The notes under the pieces: generated by a model
What the model was told of the DNA's origin: nothing
Seen by the model: the letters and a program-made list of their open reading frames with translations, nothing else
Databases searched by the model: none
Source: Torreya grandis
Taxonomy: Eukaryota > Streptophyta > Pinopsida > Cupressales > Taxaceae
Reading direction: 5' to 3'
NCBI GenBank assembly: GCA_037957365.1
Contig: JARHVA010006310.1
Coordinates: 696,001 to 760,000, forward strand
Length of the DNA stretch: 64,000 nucleotides
Part shown: piece after piece, positions 1 to 14,924 of the stretch
How positions within the stretch are numbered: the stretch's first letter is position 1
How the letters are laid out: each line of letters opens with the position of its first letter
Program-made: the position numbers and the translations under genes

Positions 1-1680
1 GTGAAGCAATAGAGACCCTATCAGATGGGTCATCACTTTCAGGTAAATACTAAACATGATAGCCTCAAATATTTTTTAGAACAATGTTTGTCATCTAAAG
101 AACAACAAAAATGGGTGACTAAAATGTTAGTCTATGATTTTGAAACAACGTATAAGAAAGGAAAAGAGAATGTGGTGAAAGATTCCCTCTCTCAGTGAGT
201 TGAATCAGTTGAGGCATTGTTATGTGCCATGTCCATGTGGTAGGTAGATTGGCTACAGAAACCAAGATCAAAATGGGAGAATGATAGTGTTACTAAGGAT
301 TTGACTCTCAATATTTAGTAGGGTTATAACAAATCTAAATTAGTTACATGGAAAGGGAACACATTATGGTATAAAGATAGATTATACATTTTTAAGCATT
401 ATCTTCTCAAACATAAAATTCTCCAAGAACTTAATGCCTCACCACTTGGAGGACACTCAATATTTTGAAGACATATCATAGAATCAGGAAAGATTTATTT
501 TAGGAAGGAATCAAAGGGTCTATTTAGAAATATGTGGTTGAATGCATGGTATGCCAACAAAATAAAGGTAAAACCACTAAGACCTCAGGTATTTTGTATT
601 CTTTATCCATCCCTAGTAGCATTGGGAATAGATTTCCATGGATTTCATTATGATTTTACCAAGGTTTGAGGGTGATAATGTTACCATGGTAGTTTTGGAT
701 CACCTCACCAAGTATAATCATTTTTTTTCCTTATCACAACGATTTGTTACTCGTACGATAGCTTCATATTTTCTCAATATAGTTCAAACATTTCATGGAA
801 CTCCAAATATCATTGTAAGTGACCAAGATCCCATATTTACTAATAATTTTTAGACTAAATTATATGCCTTTTTGGGTACTCAGTTGGCTCATAGCTCATC
901 CTATCATCCTCAATATAATGTAAAAATAGAGGTAGCTAACAAATGTCTTAAAAGGTATCTTCACTATTTTATTTTTGACAAATAGGAAAAATGGGTTCAT
1001 TGGGTACCATTTATTGAATGCTGGTATAATGTTTCTTTTCACACTTCTTCCAAGATGTCTCCTTTTATGGCATTGTATGGATATCACCCATCATCCATCA
1101 CTTTAGTTTTCATAGGGTATCCTAAGTTTTGAATTATTGAGGAACACATTCACCATCAATATGAGGTTTTATGTAGTTTATAAGAGAATTCAACAATGTT
1201 ACAAAATTGAATGAAGCAACAAATATATCAACACCACAATGAGTGGCATTTCGACATAGGTGATTGGGTTTTTTTAAGTTTTTAGCCATATAAGTAGATG
1301 TATCTGAAGTAATATAAAAAGGATAAAAATCTATCACCTAAGTATTATGGCCATTACAAGATCTTTTAAAAAAATTCTAGTGTGTCTTACAAGTTCGAAT
1401 TACCCCCAACCACTCACATACATCTATTGTTCCATGTATCTTTCCTAAATAAATCAATTGGATACAAATTTTTTATTCAGACTAAGTCACCTAAATTAGA
1501 TGAAGAAGGTAGAGTCATTCTAAAGATTGAAGATATCCTTCACATGCACACTAAGTAACTATGGACCAAAGCTATTAAGCAATATTTGATCAAATAGAAG
1601 AACATGAATTCTGAAGATGCAACATGGGAGGATGAAGCATTCCTATAGAAACATCATAGTTTTATTTAATATTGAATATA
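1..1680 (+). pseudogene. Ty3/gypsy pol remnant (RNase H, integrase, chromodomain-like end)
   Basis: This is a decayed 3' half of a Ty3/gypsy polyprotein. Reading across frames, positions 28-200 match the end of RNase H (SLKYFLEQ, then a YDFETTYKKGKENVVKDSL-like tail). Positions 430-600 resemble the integrase zinc-binding segment (ASPLGGHS, later VCQQNKGKT). Positions 638-853 are an open piece of the integrase core (VVLDHLTKYNHF, then HGTPNIIVSDQDP, which holds a catalytic-core Asp). The core continues past a stop to SSYHPQYN and the TSSKMSPF region. Near 1345-1650 come LSPKYYGHYKI, LFHVSFL and a chromodomain-like WKNMNSEDATWED. Many in-frame stops and frame changes show it is dead. The element's upstream part lies outside the window. 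Confidence 0.85.
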
Positions 1681-1703
1681 AATTTTTTTGAAGATGAGGG
1701 GAA

Positions 1704-2080
1704 TGTAATACACTTAACCTATTGTGCATTTAGGGATATGTGTGGCCAACTTATGGCTTACAGATCTTCATATTTATTTATTGTATTTCTTAATGTTTTT
1801 AGTATGGTCAACCTATGGAATAATCATGGATAAGTAGAGTATATATAAGAGTTAGTGCTTAGTATTTTATCATCATATTTTGAATTCTATTTTTATTGCA
1901 TTGTTGTAAAGGTTTCCCCCTCAAAGTGGCTCAGATATAATTTTCAATTATTATCCTTTTTTCAAATTGTTGGTGTGGTTATTCTCATTCTACTCTTAAT
2001 TATGCCATATATAATTCTAATTTTGCGAATAATCTATGTAATTTTATTAAAAACTACTTTCATGGGACCACTTAGATAGA
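1704..2080 (+). mobile_element. 3' LTR (partial) of the gypsy element
   Basis: A purine-rich tract (AAGATGAGGGGAA, about 1691-1703) directly precedes TGTAATAC. This is the arrangement of a polypurine tract followed by the TG of a 3' LTR. A TATATAAG box near 1842 would suit the LTR promoter. The right end was not located and 2080 is approximate. No matching 5' LTR is in the window. Confidence 0.5.
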
Positions 2081-5000
2081 AGATGATGATGAAAATTTTA
2101 TTGACGGAAGCACCCAGACTAGAGGGACAAAATTATTGAAATCTAAGGAAGTCAACTAGGGAAGTGGTAACTCAGGGGCTATTAAATTATTGTCTCTTAA
2201 GGGCTATTGAATTCATCATAAATGTCATCCCCAAATACACCACTATTCTCTCCACCTTAGATTATTACAATGGAAACTATAGAAACTAGTACCCTGATTA
2301 TCTCCCCCTCGATTGTAAGTCCTCCTAATCCACATTTTTTAGTAGATTCCCCAATTATTGTAACTACTAGTGATGTTAGAGATTATTTTCATTCTTTAAG
2401 ATATGTAAAATTGCCACAAGTAGCTAAAATTCTAATTTTTCATACCATAACCTAGCCTTCTATTATGAGCCCTACCATAACTATTTTAACTATTGTGTAT
2501 GCATGTACTTCTATTACTGAGTATTTGGAAAACCTATTAACCACCCTTTTAACCTACTCATTATTTAGTGGAACAAGTCCATAGTACCCTACACCAAACC
2601 AAGGGGTACACTTTTAAAACTTAGTTTCTACATGAATATTTTCTAGCCTAGCTACCTCTTGAAGGCTAACTTCCCAATCATAGATGCCTAGTAGCTCATC
2701 ACGATAGGTAGATTGAACTACCATCTTAGTTTATAATGAATTAGATTATTAGATGGAGTAAGTTTATTCCTCATTTTACTATGACATAAACATCATGTCC
2801 AAATGCTATGCTACCTATAGGAGACTCTCCATCAACAAATCTTGTAGCAAAAAATGAATAAACAAAGCATAAAGTTGCATTAGTCATTCCTTCATGGATC
2901 AAAAATTTACAAAAAGAAGAAGCAGGGAGACAAGATTTAGTGATAACTTAGTATCCCATAGTAAAGTTCCATTTTGATAGACTAACAAACACCTTGAGAA
3001 AGGTGAAGAGGAAAGTTGTGGTTTTTAAAAGGCAGTAGGTCGAGTTAGGACAAAGGGAAGACATATTCTCCTTGATAAGTCAAGAAATAAGAAATAAGGC
3101 TCATGCCTACATATATTTAATAACAACATGTGAATTTTCTTGGGTATAAAATTATATTTATACAAAAAGAGATAGTGAATTTGAATGGAATCAAGAGATG
3201 TAGACTCTCATCCAAAAAATTTCATACCAAGATAGGGAAGCTATCTCTACCCTAGCTGACTTAAACTCAACCAAGTAAGAACTCCAAATGGGAAATTGGT
3301 ACCTAGGCTCATTTTTGAGAATCTTTTGTGAGTAGAAATAGATTGTTTTAAAGCAAAGATTTAAGGAACTATCTATAGAACCAGTGATAAAATTATACAA
3401 TTGGTCAGTTTTGTGAGGGAAAAAAATATAAGTATTGAGGCACTGTATGTAGAGGTTAGACTTGACTTGGGCATACATAATAAACTAATGGGTAAGCTTC
3501 CTCAATTATTTAAAATGGCTCTTATTGATTTTGAGACTATATATGTTGACTTATAGGTGAGTCACACACTTTACCTACAAATGAAATTAGCCAAGCAAGA
3601 CACTTTAATAATAGGTGTTATGTTAATCCCAACTCACTTTACTCAGCTTCCCAAGTATACACTTGTGTATACTCAAACTAGTCCCACCTATGTAACACTT
3701 ATAACAACCATATCCATAGCTACATTTACATATAATTCAAAGTCACCTACATTTTTAGTTTACTTGACTTCTAATTCCAATTTCAACTCAAATTCCACCA
3801 ACATCGGTGTCTACTTCACATATATAATAGTTTTCTTCTTTTAGCAGTGTTACATAAACACTTTATATGTATACAAATATATTTACATTAACTAATTTAA
3901 ATGTAACTATTATTTAGTAAGTAATTTAGCTTGTATATATTGTATTTTAGATGATGGATTATATTTTAGCAATCATTCTTATACATACACACTTTGGATT
4001 CTATTTTAGCAATCATTTTTATACATACACACTTTGCATGAGATTAACATAGAGTGTTATTTTCATATATGTATTTTTAGACTTCACTTGAAATACGAGG
4101 CCATACCTATCCCAAGCTTATTTAAACTTGTGTCCTCCTATTCCAAATAGAGGATAATTTTTTTTTTGAGATTAATAGTAAATTCTAAGAAGTTCTACAA
4201 TTTTAGTCTTGATGTGCAAAATATGACTCTTCTCCAAAACTTGTGGATTATGTAAGAAGATATATCATTTTAGTTTCTTAGTATTTTGGTTCTGTATGAG
4301 TTATATATTTTACATACATCTATTCATATTATTCTATTGTTTATTTTAATGCCTTTTGCATATAAATCATAATCCCTGTTGTAGATGTGTTATTGCAATC
4401 TTACAAACATGACAACCTTTGATTTTATGTTTTTATATATGTTATATTTTGGTTCAATTTTAATCCTAACTATTTTTTATTATTGTTGTGTTATATTATC
4501 CTAAATCAAATATTGTTCTATGATTCCTTGTCCAACCCCTACTTCAAGTGTTGGTCTTGAAAATTTTCATCTAGTGTGGTCCATAAGCATCCTTTTTTCC
4601 CCTACCTTTCCCTCTTTTTGAGTTTATTTGAATTCCCATCCACCTTAGGTTATAAACATAATAATTCCACCCATATAAATTATATTTATATTCATCTATA
4701 ACTGACCTATATGTGGTAAATAAATTTCCTCGCTCTTATCTATTTTACCAACATGTTGTTTATAAAACCCAATACCCAACAGCTAATGCCTTGGAGTGAA
4801 TAGTTTTTATTGATTCTAAAACATTAGAGGATACCTTGTAAAAAATTTATTTGGTATGCATAAAACCCATATCAACAAATATAAATTCTGATTAGAGAGT
4901 ATAGTAATGATTACAACCCTAATTAATACTTAACCATGTGCCTAAAACCATGGTGAGGTTAGGTGAGGTGTTAGATAGTTCCTCCCTTCAAGGAACATTG

Positions 5001-6560
5001 TCTTGAATTTTTTTGGTCTTAATAATTATGCTTATATATTCATACATTATCATTAGTGATAATTAAATATAATATAATAAACATAACATCTCATTTGAAG
5101 ACACTAAATTTGAGTTATATAGCAAATCAGTTTTGTGCACTTGAAAAGTACGTATCATGGTTGTACACTTTAGTTATAAGACCTTACCAATGTCAAAATG
5201 CTCACATATAATATCTAATTATGTCATATTACTTATCTCTTAGTCTAACCATATGTTATTATGATGAATAGGCCTTATATATTATGAAAATTGCTCTAAA
5301 CTTGACCATTATCCTTCTCTGCCACTTTTAGACATGCACCTATTTTTTAGGTTCACAGAAACCTGTGTCCCTATTATATGCCTATATTGACGCAAGTGTC
5401 TCATTTAATACTATGATTAATGTGACAAAATGTAATCCAATTTTTAAATGTAATGTATCCTTATGGTTAGTCTAAGTGCTTTAATGCAAGATATTTTCAA
5501 ATAGGATTGGTGTATATAAAACATCAACCCTCATTCATTCATCACCTAGAAAATTCATACATCTCACATACATAGCAACAAAATCACTATCAATTGTTTA
5601 TTAATGAAATAAAATATTATTGATTCATTCCTATTTCTATATTAATTATTGGAGTAATCTATTTAAAGGTCTAACGTACTAAAGGAACAACTCATGCACC
5701 ATATTTATCAAGTTATAAGATAGCTCATTGTATGTACTTTATTATCACATTTTTCACCCTTATACACAAAAAATCCAATATACATGGGATAAATACATAA
5801 TTCTGAGGCCTTATTTAGAGTATTTCCTAAGTATGTAGTGACCATTGATAGAGGGGTACTTGTGGTAGCTTGATAACATATGTCCACTAAACCATTTTTG
5901 TCATAGTCACCCAAAGGGTGTGGAAGCTAGGGTTTGATCATTTGATAAAGATAGATAGCATGTGTGCATCATATAAATACATGAGAGGAAAGGAAATTAA
6001 AAAACCTATAATGTTTCAATTAGTTACATCAAAATCTAGTAACTATTCCATATAGGACATTTGTATCCATTTTAGATACTAGTGTCAACATAATTATCTA
6101 GATTTGATGCAAGTATATGAGGCCACATAATGAGAAATTATAGAATCTTACAATGGTTCCAAGATGTCCACATCACATCCACTTACAGTTTATTTCATCC
6201 TAGATCTACATGCACATATTAATCCAACTAGGTACTCTTGTTTCTAATTTATTATAATGTTAGTCAATATCTATACTTTCTATTTTTGGTATATCTTAGT
6301 ACTTAAATTTATCATGATGTTTATCTGAGTTAAAATTAATTGGCCTACTATATATCTATTTATCACTCTTTTACTTATTCATTTTTATATTATTAAACCC
6401 TATAGTACCCTTCTACACAATTTAAGTTAGGGTTAAACATTTGGTGGACTTGACCTCTATGTATGTAAAGCCCTAATTTGGCTCATGGCTTCCTATTTTT
6501 TTTATTGCTATAATTTATTTTAAATTTTAATTTTTTCATTTATAAGCAATGTCAAATGTT
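2081..6560. other. AT-rich stretch without a recognisable gene
   Basis: No intact coding sequence was found. Short open frames (for example at 2270-2455 and 3557-3844) have no recognisable domain and low-complexity composition. A + strand stretch at about 2900-3540 reads like a stop-riddled gag or coiled-coil region (ISTLADLNSTK, then LGSFLRIFCE). This could be old retroelement sequence, but the support is weak. Confidence 0.4.
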
Positions 6561-6579
6561 AATAAAAAATTAATTTTAA

Positions 6580-9060
6580 AATGGAAGATAAAAAAGTGTT
6601 AGTTACTCATCTTAATAATAATAAGGTCCTAATGGATGCATTTCTTTATGTTACAAGAGATGAAATCATTATGCATGCTAAAACTAAGGTTTCCTCACCT
6701 AGTGATGGTTAATCCTTAGGTAATACTACAAGTGATTCCATACCAATAACTATCCCCTTGAACACATCATCACTTCATAATTATAATGGGGGTACAGGAT
6801 ATTTGTTTACACCATTGTTCCATGAAATAAATCCTACTATTGATACATAATATATGGGAAACATTGGATCATAATCTAATTACCAATTTCAATGCCTATA
6901 TCAACTCTAACTATGGGTATGAATCCTTTGGTGACTTCTCAAGATTAAAACCTTAGTAACCAAAATATGTAATATCTTGTCGAAAATATACAACATTTTA
7001 AAGATAATGTTACAAATATCAAACAAAATTCTATTAAGCCACTTTATTTTATTGATTCACAATAGGTGTTGCATAATCCTCTTGCATCTCAAATATATTT
7101 ACATCACTTGATAATTAATTTTGTTGCACCTACGTTCACATTTAATGATGGAAAGGGTTATCCTAAATAATATATTCTATCTTTCTCTATGGCATGCCTT
7201 GATTATGACTCTAATGATAATGTTTTTACTAAACTATTTCCAAAGAACCTCATCGAATATGCTCCAAGGTGGTTCCATGATTATATATCCAACTAATAAA
7301 AGAATTAAAACCTCTTGTGGATCAGTTTTTTTCACACTTCTTTATCAACATTAATGAACAGGTTTTCTATGCCCAAATTACAAAGATCAAACAAAGAACT
7401 AATGAGCCTATCAATGAATATTTCTTGAGATATAGTACAATGTTGGCCAAAATGACAAACTAAATGATATATAAATAGTTTCAAGACATATTAAAGTAAA
7501 TTTTTATTTCCCCATTACATGAGTCTTTTATTTTAAAAAAATTCAAATATTTTGATGACTTATGTCATATTCTTCACAATCATGAAATGAAATTTTATTC
7601 ATGGAACAAACATAAGTATGTAGAAAACACACTAACTACATATAATACCATATTTATTATATGGAACCAAGTTACAAGTTAAAACTTACATAACCTAAAA
7701 ATGAAACAACAACGTAATCATGTTATCTTATCCAATGCACCAAGGAGTTAATTTTCATGCTTACTTGAGTCTCTAGATTTATTACTTCGAAAGCTTGTGG
7801 AGTGTCACCTCATATCTTTCCCTCCTCCAATGGAGGTTTATATGAGTCAACCTCTACCCAACGGATATGATGTATATTATTATTGTGACTATCACCAAGG
7901 CCTTGAGCATTCTATGAATGGATGTTATACCTTCAATCATAATATCTAAGACCTCATCGTTGACCAAAAAATACATTAAATGATCCTCCAAAGGAATCAT
8001 GTTCAAAACATGGTGATCTCTTTAATTAGAATATATTTAAAAATCCTTTATAAGACCATTCTAATAAGGATCAAGAAGTGAAAATTTTATAAAATGCACA
8101 TCCTCCTCCATCACATTATGGGTACCCATTATATGGGATTATTAGTGCTTATACATTACATATACTTCCTATGATTCAAATACCTTCTCTTACTTTTAAC
8201 GATAGTGAGATTATGTATTATGAGTCAAATATTCATTCATTATTTTTTTAATAATACCTTTATTAACATCCTATACACAATGTTATGATTTATAATGGTG
8301 CTAGAGATAATGTTTTCACCATAACATTAATTTTACACTTGGGCTATAAACATGATTATTTACACCCTTCAGCAAAATTAGTTAGATCATTTGATGGCAC
8401 ATCCCAACATGTTCTTGACAAGGTTGACTCACCTTTATAGGTTGGTCTGACACATGTTATTAATACATTTTCAATTAAACCTTACACGAGAGTCTTTGAT
8501 ATGTTGGTGGGATGACCTTGGATGCATACACTCCACACAATACCTTATATAGTGCTTGTATGTGTTAAATATTTTCATGCTAATATTGTAATTATAGTTT
8601 ATAAAATTCCCTATGAACATCCACTTGAACATGATAATTTTATACCTAGGTAGTTAATTATCAAACCTATTGAGGTTATACATTTGTGAAAGGGTAAACA
8701 ACATGAAATCCCCTTTCCTAGGTAGCTAGTACATATGAGACCATTGCATCAAAGATATATAGTGGATTCCATGTAATCTTCATCTATTACTACACAACAT
8801 ATTTAGTTATCTAGAGAAGCCAAACATGTTCCTATTTAATTTATACCAAATAAACCATAGATCACTCAATGATGGGTTCCGAAAATCCCCATTCCTCTTA
8901 TTATTTCCTCATGACCACATAGTCATATTATACATATGCAGAGTATCATAAATCCTATAGTGTCATATACTACACCTATACATGCTCCTTGGTAGTACCA
9001 CCATTTTGTTGCACCATGTTCCGAGTGGAAAGATACCTATGAACATCCATTGAATTAGAT
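6580..9060 (+). pseudogene. Ty3/gypsy gag-protease remnant
   Basis: Decayed gag and protease region of a plant Ty3/gypsy element. Around 7370-7450 the frame reads FYAQITKIKQRTNEPINEYF, the style of a gag capsid segment. At 7880-7950 there is YYCDYHQGLEHSMNGCYTF followed by DLIV, a pattern typical of the Cys/His region before the protease in plant gypsy gag. At 8285-8560 a retropepsin-like segment follows: a degraded active-site region (MIYNGARDNVFT), LHPSAKLVRSFDGT and a flap-like LVG-stop-PWMHTLHTIP. A retroelement linker (WVPKIPIPLI) runs to about 9060. Many stops interrupt it. No reverse transcriptase follows before the polypurine tract at 10013, so the pol core has been lost. Confidence 0.75.
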
Positions 9061-10012
9061 TGTATGCTATTTTTTCTATTTCAAATATTTCAAAAATATC
9101 AAAAGTATTAAAAAAATATATCCAAAAAAATCAACACTTCCATATCTTATTATCCCCTTAGCATCTATGTTGCTAGCTTCATGTTGGAATATATCATATA
9201 CTTTATTTATACATACACACATATGTTTCACATATATTTTGAGTGTGATAAAGACATACCCGAACACATGATATATTCAAACATGAATGTTGGGCCTTTT
9301 TTTCTAATCACATCATCAGTAAATTATGATCATAAGCTTCTTTTATCATGATACACCTAGATTATGTTATTCTTTCATCACTATCCATTATCACATTGGA
9401 GCTTATGTACTTACACATGCCTTTATCCATGCTTATATTTATTATATATTACTTGATATGTTGTTTACTTAATATTTTTTAACACATATATCTAAGGACT
9501 AGTATGATAGAATTTATTGGTTGCTTATGATTCCATGCTATTTCATTTATGCACTTCCTTGAGTGTTTTCCTATTTTTTATTGTCTTTCATTTTATTATA
9601 TGTTTGAGCATTTGAATATGCAACATTGACTTTAGACCCCATAGCTTTATTTTCATATTTTGATATTTGAATATGTTATTATTTGTTGTATGTGGAAATT
9701 TGGCTAAGTCATTTCTCTTAGATTGTGTAGAATTTGGGCATGGGGCATTTATTAAATCTCCTTGGACAATTATACTATTACTTTACTTTTGAGTGTAATT
9801 GTGTGTGTTTGATCTTGTACTATTAGTCTTTATATGTTTCCATGATCTATAGCATGCTTCTTAGGACATTTTGTGATCACATTTTGCATGCTTCAATGCT
9901 ATTTATACCTATACATGTTTATCCTATATGTTACAAGATCCATGCATAGATTATATAGTTATCTTATCCTATTGAGGTAAAGTAACTACCATATTATACT
10001 TCCCCTCACCTC
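9061..10012. other. AT-rich retroelement interior, no gene seen
   Basis: No coding signal could be recognised. The stretch lies between the protease remnant and the polypurine tract, so it is most simply degraded interior or 3' untranslated sequence of the same element. Confidence 0.35.
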
Positions 10013-11441
<1,429 letters not shown>

Positions 11442-12609
11442 TGTAGACACCTAAATCTGGCCACCAATGACCTCCAATCAGGGTTATGACCGATTTCCAC
11501 CAAAGTACACAATTTGGCTTAAAAACACTAAAATGCATTAAAAGAATTGAATATAACATATTTAAGTGCTGATTTTGGCCTGGGTATCATTAAATGGGAC
11601 AATGCAATTTATGGACCAACTAAATTTGATCAGATCATTTCAAGTCAAAATGCTAATTTTACACCTAGGTGCTCTGGATTGCTCTTTTCTATCAAATATC
11701 TTGCACAAGACATGTGCCTTTGGTATTTTATGTTAGTAACATACCAAATAGGATAACGAATTCAATGCATCTGACATTGACTTCCAATTCTAATCCATTC
11801 AAATTTTGGACCAATAACAAGGCATTCTAATCAATTTGAGTAATTTGTGCACAAAGTGTTTAATCATTCTTAAGAGTTAATTAAACCAAATTAGATCCTA
11901 ATTAAGAATTCCATGGAAACTTGTTGAAAACTTTTTTTAAAACTAAATATTGAATATATGTATCATTAGGTGATCTCATTTCTTGGAAAGACATCCCCAG
12001 GCCATAAATGCAACAAATATTAGGACTCATACCTCCCATGCCTCATCAATGCCCTCCATGCCTCTGAGTTGCTCCTTTATCCTAAATATTAATGAGCCTA
12101 ATTATCAAATTTAATTTCATAATTGGATTGATATTTATCCACACATCTTAATCTTGAGATGGATGGTTCAAGTTGATTCTAGCCATTTTCCAAAATCTAT
12201 AAATAGAAAGGCCATGAACATCATTTCTAAGATATTTTGTTGCAAAGTTATAATGCACAAATGATCTCAAGAAGCCATTGCAATTATTGTTACCATGATA
12301 AATTGATTCCAAGCCAAAGCCACAAGATGCCAAGGAGAAGAGGAGATAGCCAAGCCTCCTTCGATGAAGACTTCATGAGCACAAGCTGAGCAAGTCACTA
12401 CAGTAAGCATTTTGGAGCATCCAAGGAAGGTAAAAGAAGATATCTTTTATGTTTTAGTTGTGTGTTTTATTCATGTTTGTTAACTAAGCTCTCCTTAGTG
12501 TCTAGGCTTAGAGATGTTATGCTAGTTAGTGTGTTTCTTTCATTTTGTTTTCATTTTGAAACTAACATGGTACTAACCATCCTCTCTTGAGTCAAATTCC
12601 TAGCTCACA
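11442..12609 (+). mobile_element. LTR of a Ty3/gypsy-type element (1168 bp)
   Basis: The segment begins TGTAGACACCTAAATC, a gypsy-like LTR start, and ends CTAGCTCACA, giving TG..CA ends. A TATA box (CTATAAATAG) lies near 12196. Three bases after the end comes TGGCATGCTCAGTGGGACC (12613 onward), which sits where a primer binding site should be, so this is best read as a 5' LTR. No second copy of this LTR was found in the window, so the element is truncated or its 3' LTR is unrecognisable. Confidence 0.65.
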
Positions 12610-12612
12610 TAA

Positions 12613-12631
12613 TGGCATGCTCAGTGGGACC
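12613..12631 (+). other. Candidate primer binding site
   Basis: TGGCATGCTCAGTGGGAC follows the LTR end after three bases and starts with the TGG that pairs with the CCA end of a tRNA. The matching tRNA was not identified, and the site may be mutated. Confidence 0.45.
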
Positions 12632-12756
12632 CAACGCATCCCACACATGAAGAAGATCATTCTATAACTTTAAAATCTTCATTTGGACCATTAAAACTTT
12701 TATAATTTGATTTTCTAACTTTGTTTTGCCATTTTTCTTTGTCACGAGTTTACATT

Positions 12757-12912
12757 GTAACTGTCATTGGTTGAGTAAACCATCATCGATTTATATAACT
12801 GTCATTGGTTAAGTTTGTAAAATTGATGTTAGTCTACATAACCATCAGTAGTTAGTAAAACCATCATCGGTCTACATAAAAGTCACCATCATTGGTTAGT
12901 TTAACTAATGAT
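12757..12912. repeat. Diverged short tandem repeat, CATCATCGGT/GTCATTGGTT motif
   Basis: Several imperfect units of about 35-45 bp contain TAACTGTCATTGGTT, AAACCATCATCGAT or AAACCATCATCGGT, and TCTACATAA. They lie in the leader of the element that begins at 11442. No coding potential is seen. Confidence 0.6.
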
Positions 12913-12915
12913 GTT

Positions 12916-14900
12916 CACTGTGTTTTTTTACACAAACTCGAGAGCTCATTTTTCTAAGTTGGTTTTTTCATCTTCAAAAGTGCTTCTAAGCTAAACACCT
13001 TGCTAACATTTTTTTTTAGGTTTTACTTGAAAAATCATCAAAGCATGCTTAAATAGATCCTTTTAAATTTATTTTGGGGTATTTTAAAATGAATCAAACT
13101 CTTCATTTTGGTGCTTAAAAAAAAATTAGGGTGCTATTGGTTAAATATTGTAGTTATCTTTTAAAGTTACAAATTAAGACCAAGGGGTCAAATGAACACA
13201 ACCAAATCTTTCATTTAGGCTTAAAATTGAACACACTTATCGTTTTTGTCTTCAATAGTTATTTTATCTAATTTTATTTAAAAAAGAGAGGGGTGTTGCA
13301 TGTACGCTCTTCCATTTATCCCCTTTAGAGAACCCTTAGAATCAAAAGTGTCATTCCTATTGCAAAAAAGCCTAGTCTAAGGCTTAGAAACAATGTCATC
13401 GTAAGCACTCCCAAAAAAATCATCAAATTTTGGGTGACCTTGAAAATGACCCTAAAGTCTTTCTATTAGTCTTTTATTTCATGCAAACATGGTTTACAAG
13501 GGGGACTTCATCACCTCCCATGAGTTTTTTAGGGAAGCTTTGACCTAAGGTTTCACCTCCTAATATTGACTTCACTTACTCCTAAGTTTCACATGGGATA
13601 GATCTCCATTTGGACATCACACTACACTGAGAGAAAAGCAGGATGTAATGGTTGTAAAAAGGACTAGACCATTTTACAACTATCTAATGCCATGGTCACC
13701 CAATTTCCATGATTTTCTTTTGAATTATTTGATGTGAAATTCATTGTGCAATTGATTACCCTAAAAATGTTTGAAAGCTTGCCAATTTAGTCAACCCCAC
13801 ATTTCCATACCTTTGTTAGGATTTGGATGATTATACTTAGTGTATTTTGGTCATTTTTACTTGGCATGTTTTGAGACTAAAACTTATTTATTTTTTCATA
13901 ATCCATGTCAAAATAATGTATTTGAGTTGAGGAGGGTAGTGTTATGCTACCCAAAATATGTCAAAACCATTTTGCCTTTGAGTCTTTAAAAAATAACATA
14001 TATCACATCTTTTGAGTACGCTTACGCCATTAAGTTGCTCAATTTATTTCAAGACTAGTTTACCTTTTATCAGAAACCATGTCATGTATACCATTTGGAC
14101 CTTTCCCTTGTGTTATCATGCTATCCAAGTCTATCTTATTTGGTCAAATCCTATTTTTCACTGTTGAGTTTTCAATTAGACTTGTCAAGTTTGGATTCAA
14201 ACATTGATTGATTTATATTTAGATATTAATTCATGGGTTTGATACATAGATCTTTCTCTTTTGGGTTACATAAATTTGATTAATCGATACCCAAATTTGA
14301 AAATTATTGATGGTTTGTTTATTTAAATCCTATCATCATTATTTTTTATGCCTTTATTTTGGAAAACACAATATTTTTTCAAAGAGTCCTTTTATCTTAT
14401 GACTTATGCCAACTGATCATGTTTACGTTTGATTCTATGTGTCAGGTTTATGTCAAAGTTGTTTCTAAACTTATTAGATTAAATCAAATCACATCAGCAT
14501 TTGTTTCAAGTCTAGCTTTTGACACCATTTAGCCCAATGTCCTAGCATGATTATTTATTTGAGCCTAGATTTTGACTCCATATTTGGACAAAAGACCTTG
14601 GTAACTCAACTTTTCCCTTTCCTAGTTTAGACCTTGTTTGGAACACTTTGACCTAGACCTTTGACATGCCAGTTTTTACTCAAACGCTTGACCTTTTGTG
14701 TATATGACATTTGAAATTAGATATTTGATCTTAGACTATTTTATGCCATGTTTTAGCACCAACCATTTTAGAGATACAACCTCATTTTTAGACCATATTG
14801 GAGATATAGCTCCACCCTTTCGACCAAGTTAGACCAAGTTTGAACCATTTGTCCTTTAGACATAGTTTTTTTTAGAGTTTGTAGAACTCTAAGCCATTTT
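12916..14900. other. Retroelement interior without recognisable gene
   Basis: AT-rich sequence with stops in all frames. It lies between the LTR/primer-site region and the degenerate acidic reading frame at 14925, and is probably the untranslated or fully decayed leader of that element. Confidence 0.4.
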
Positions 14901-14924
14901 ATTTTTAGAGATTTCATCATTTAT

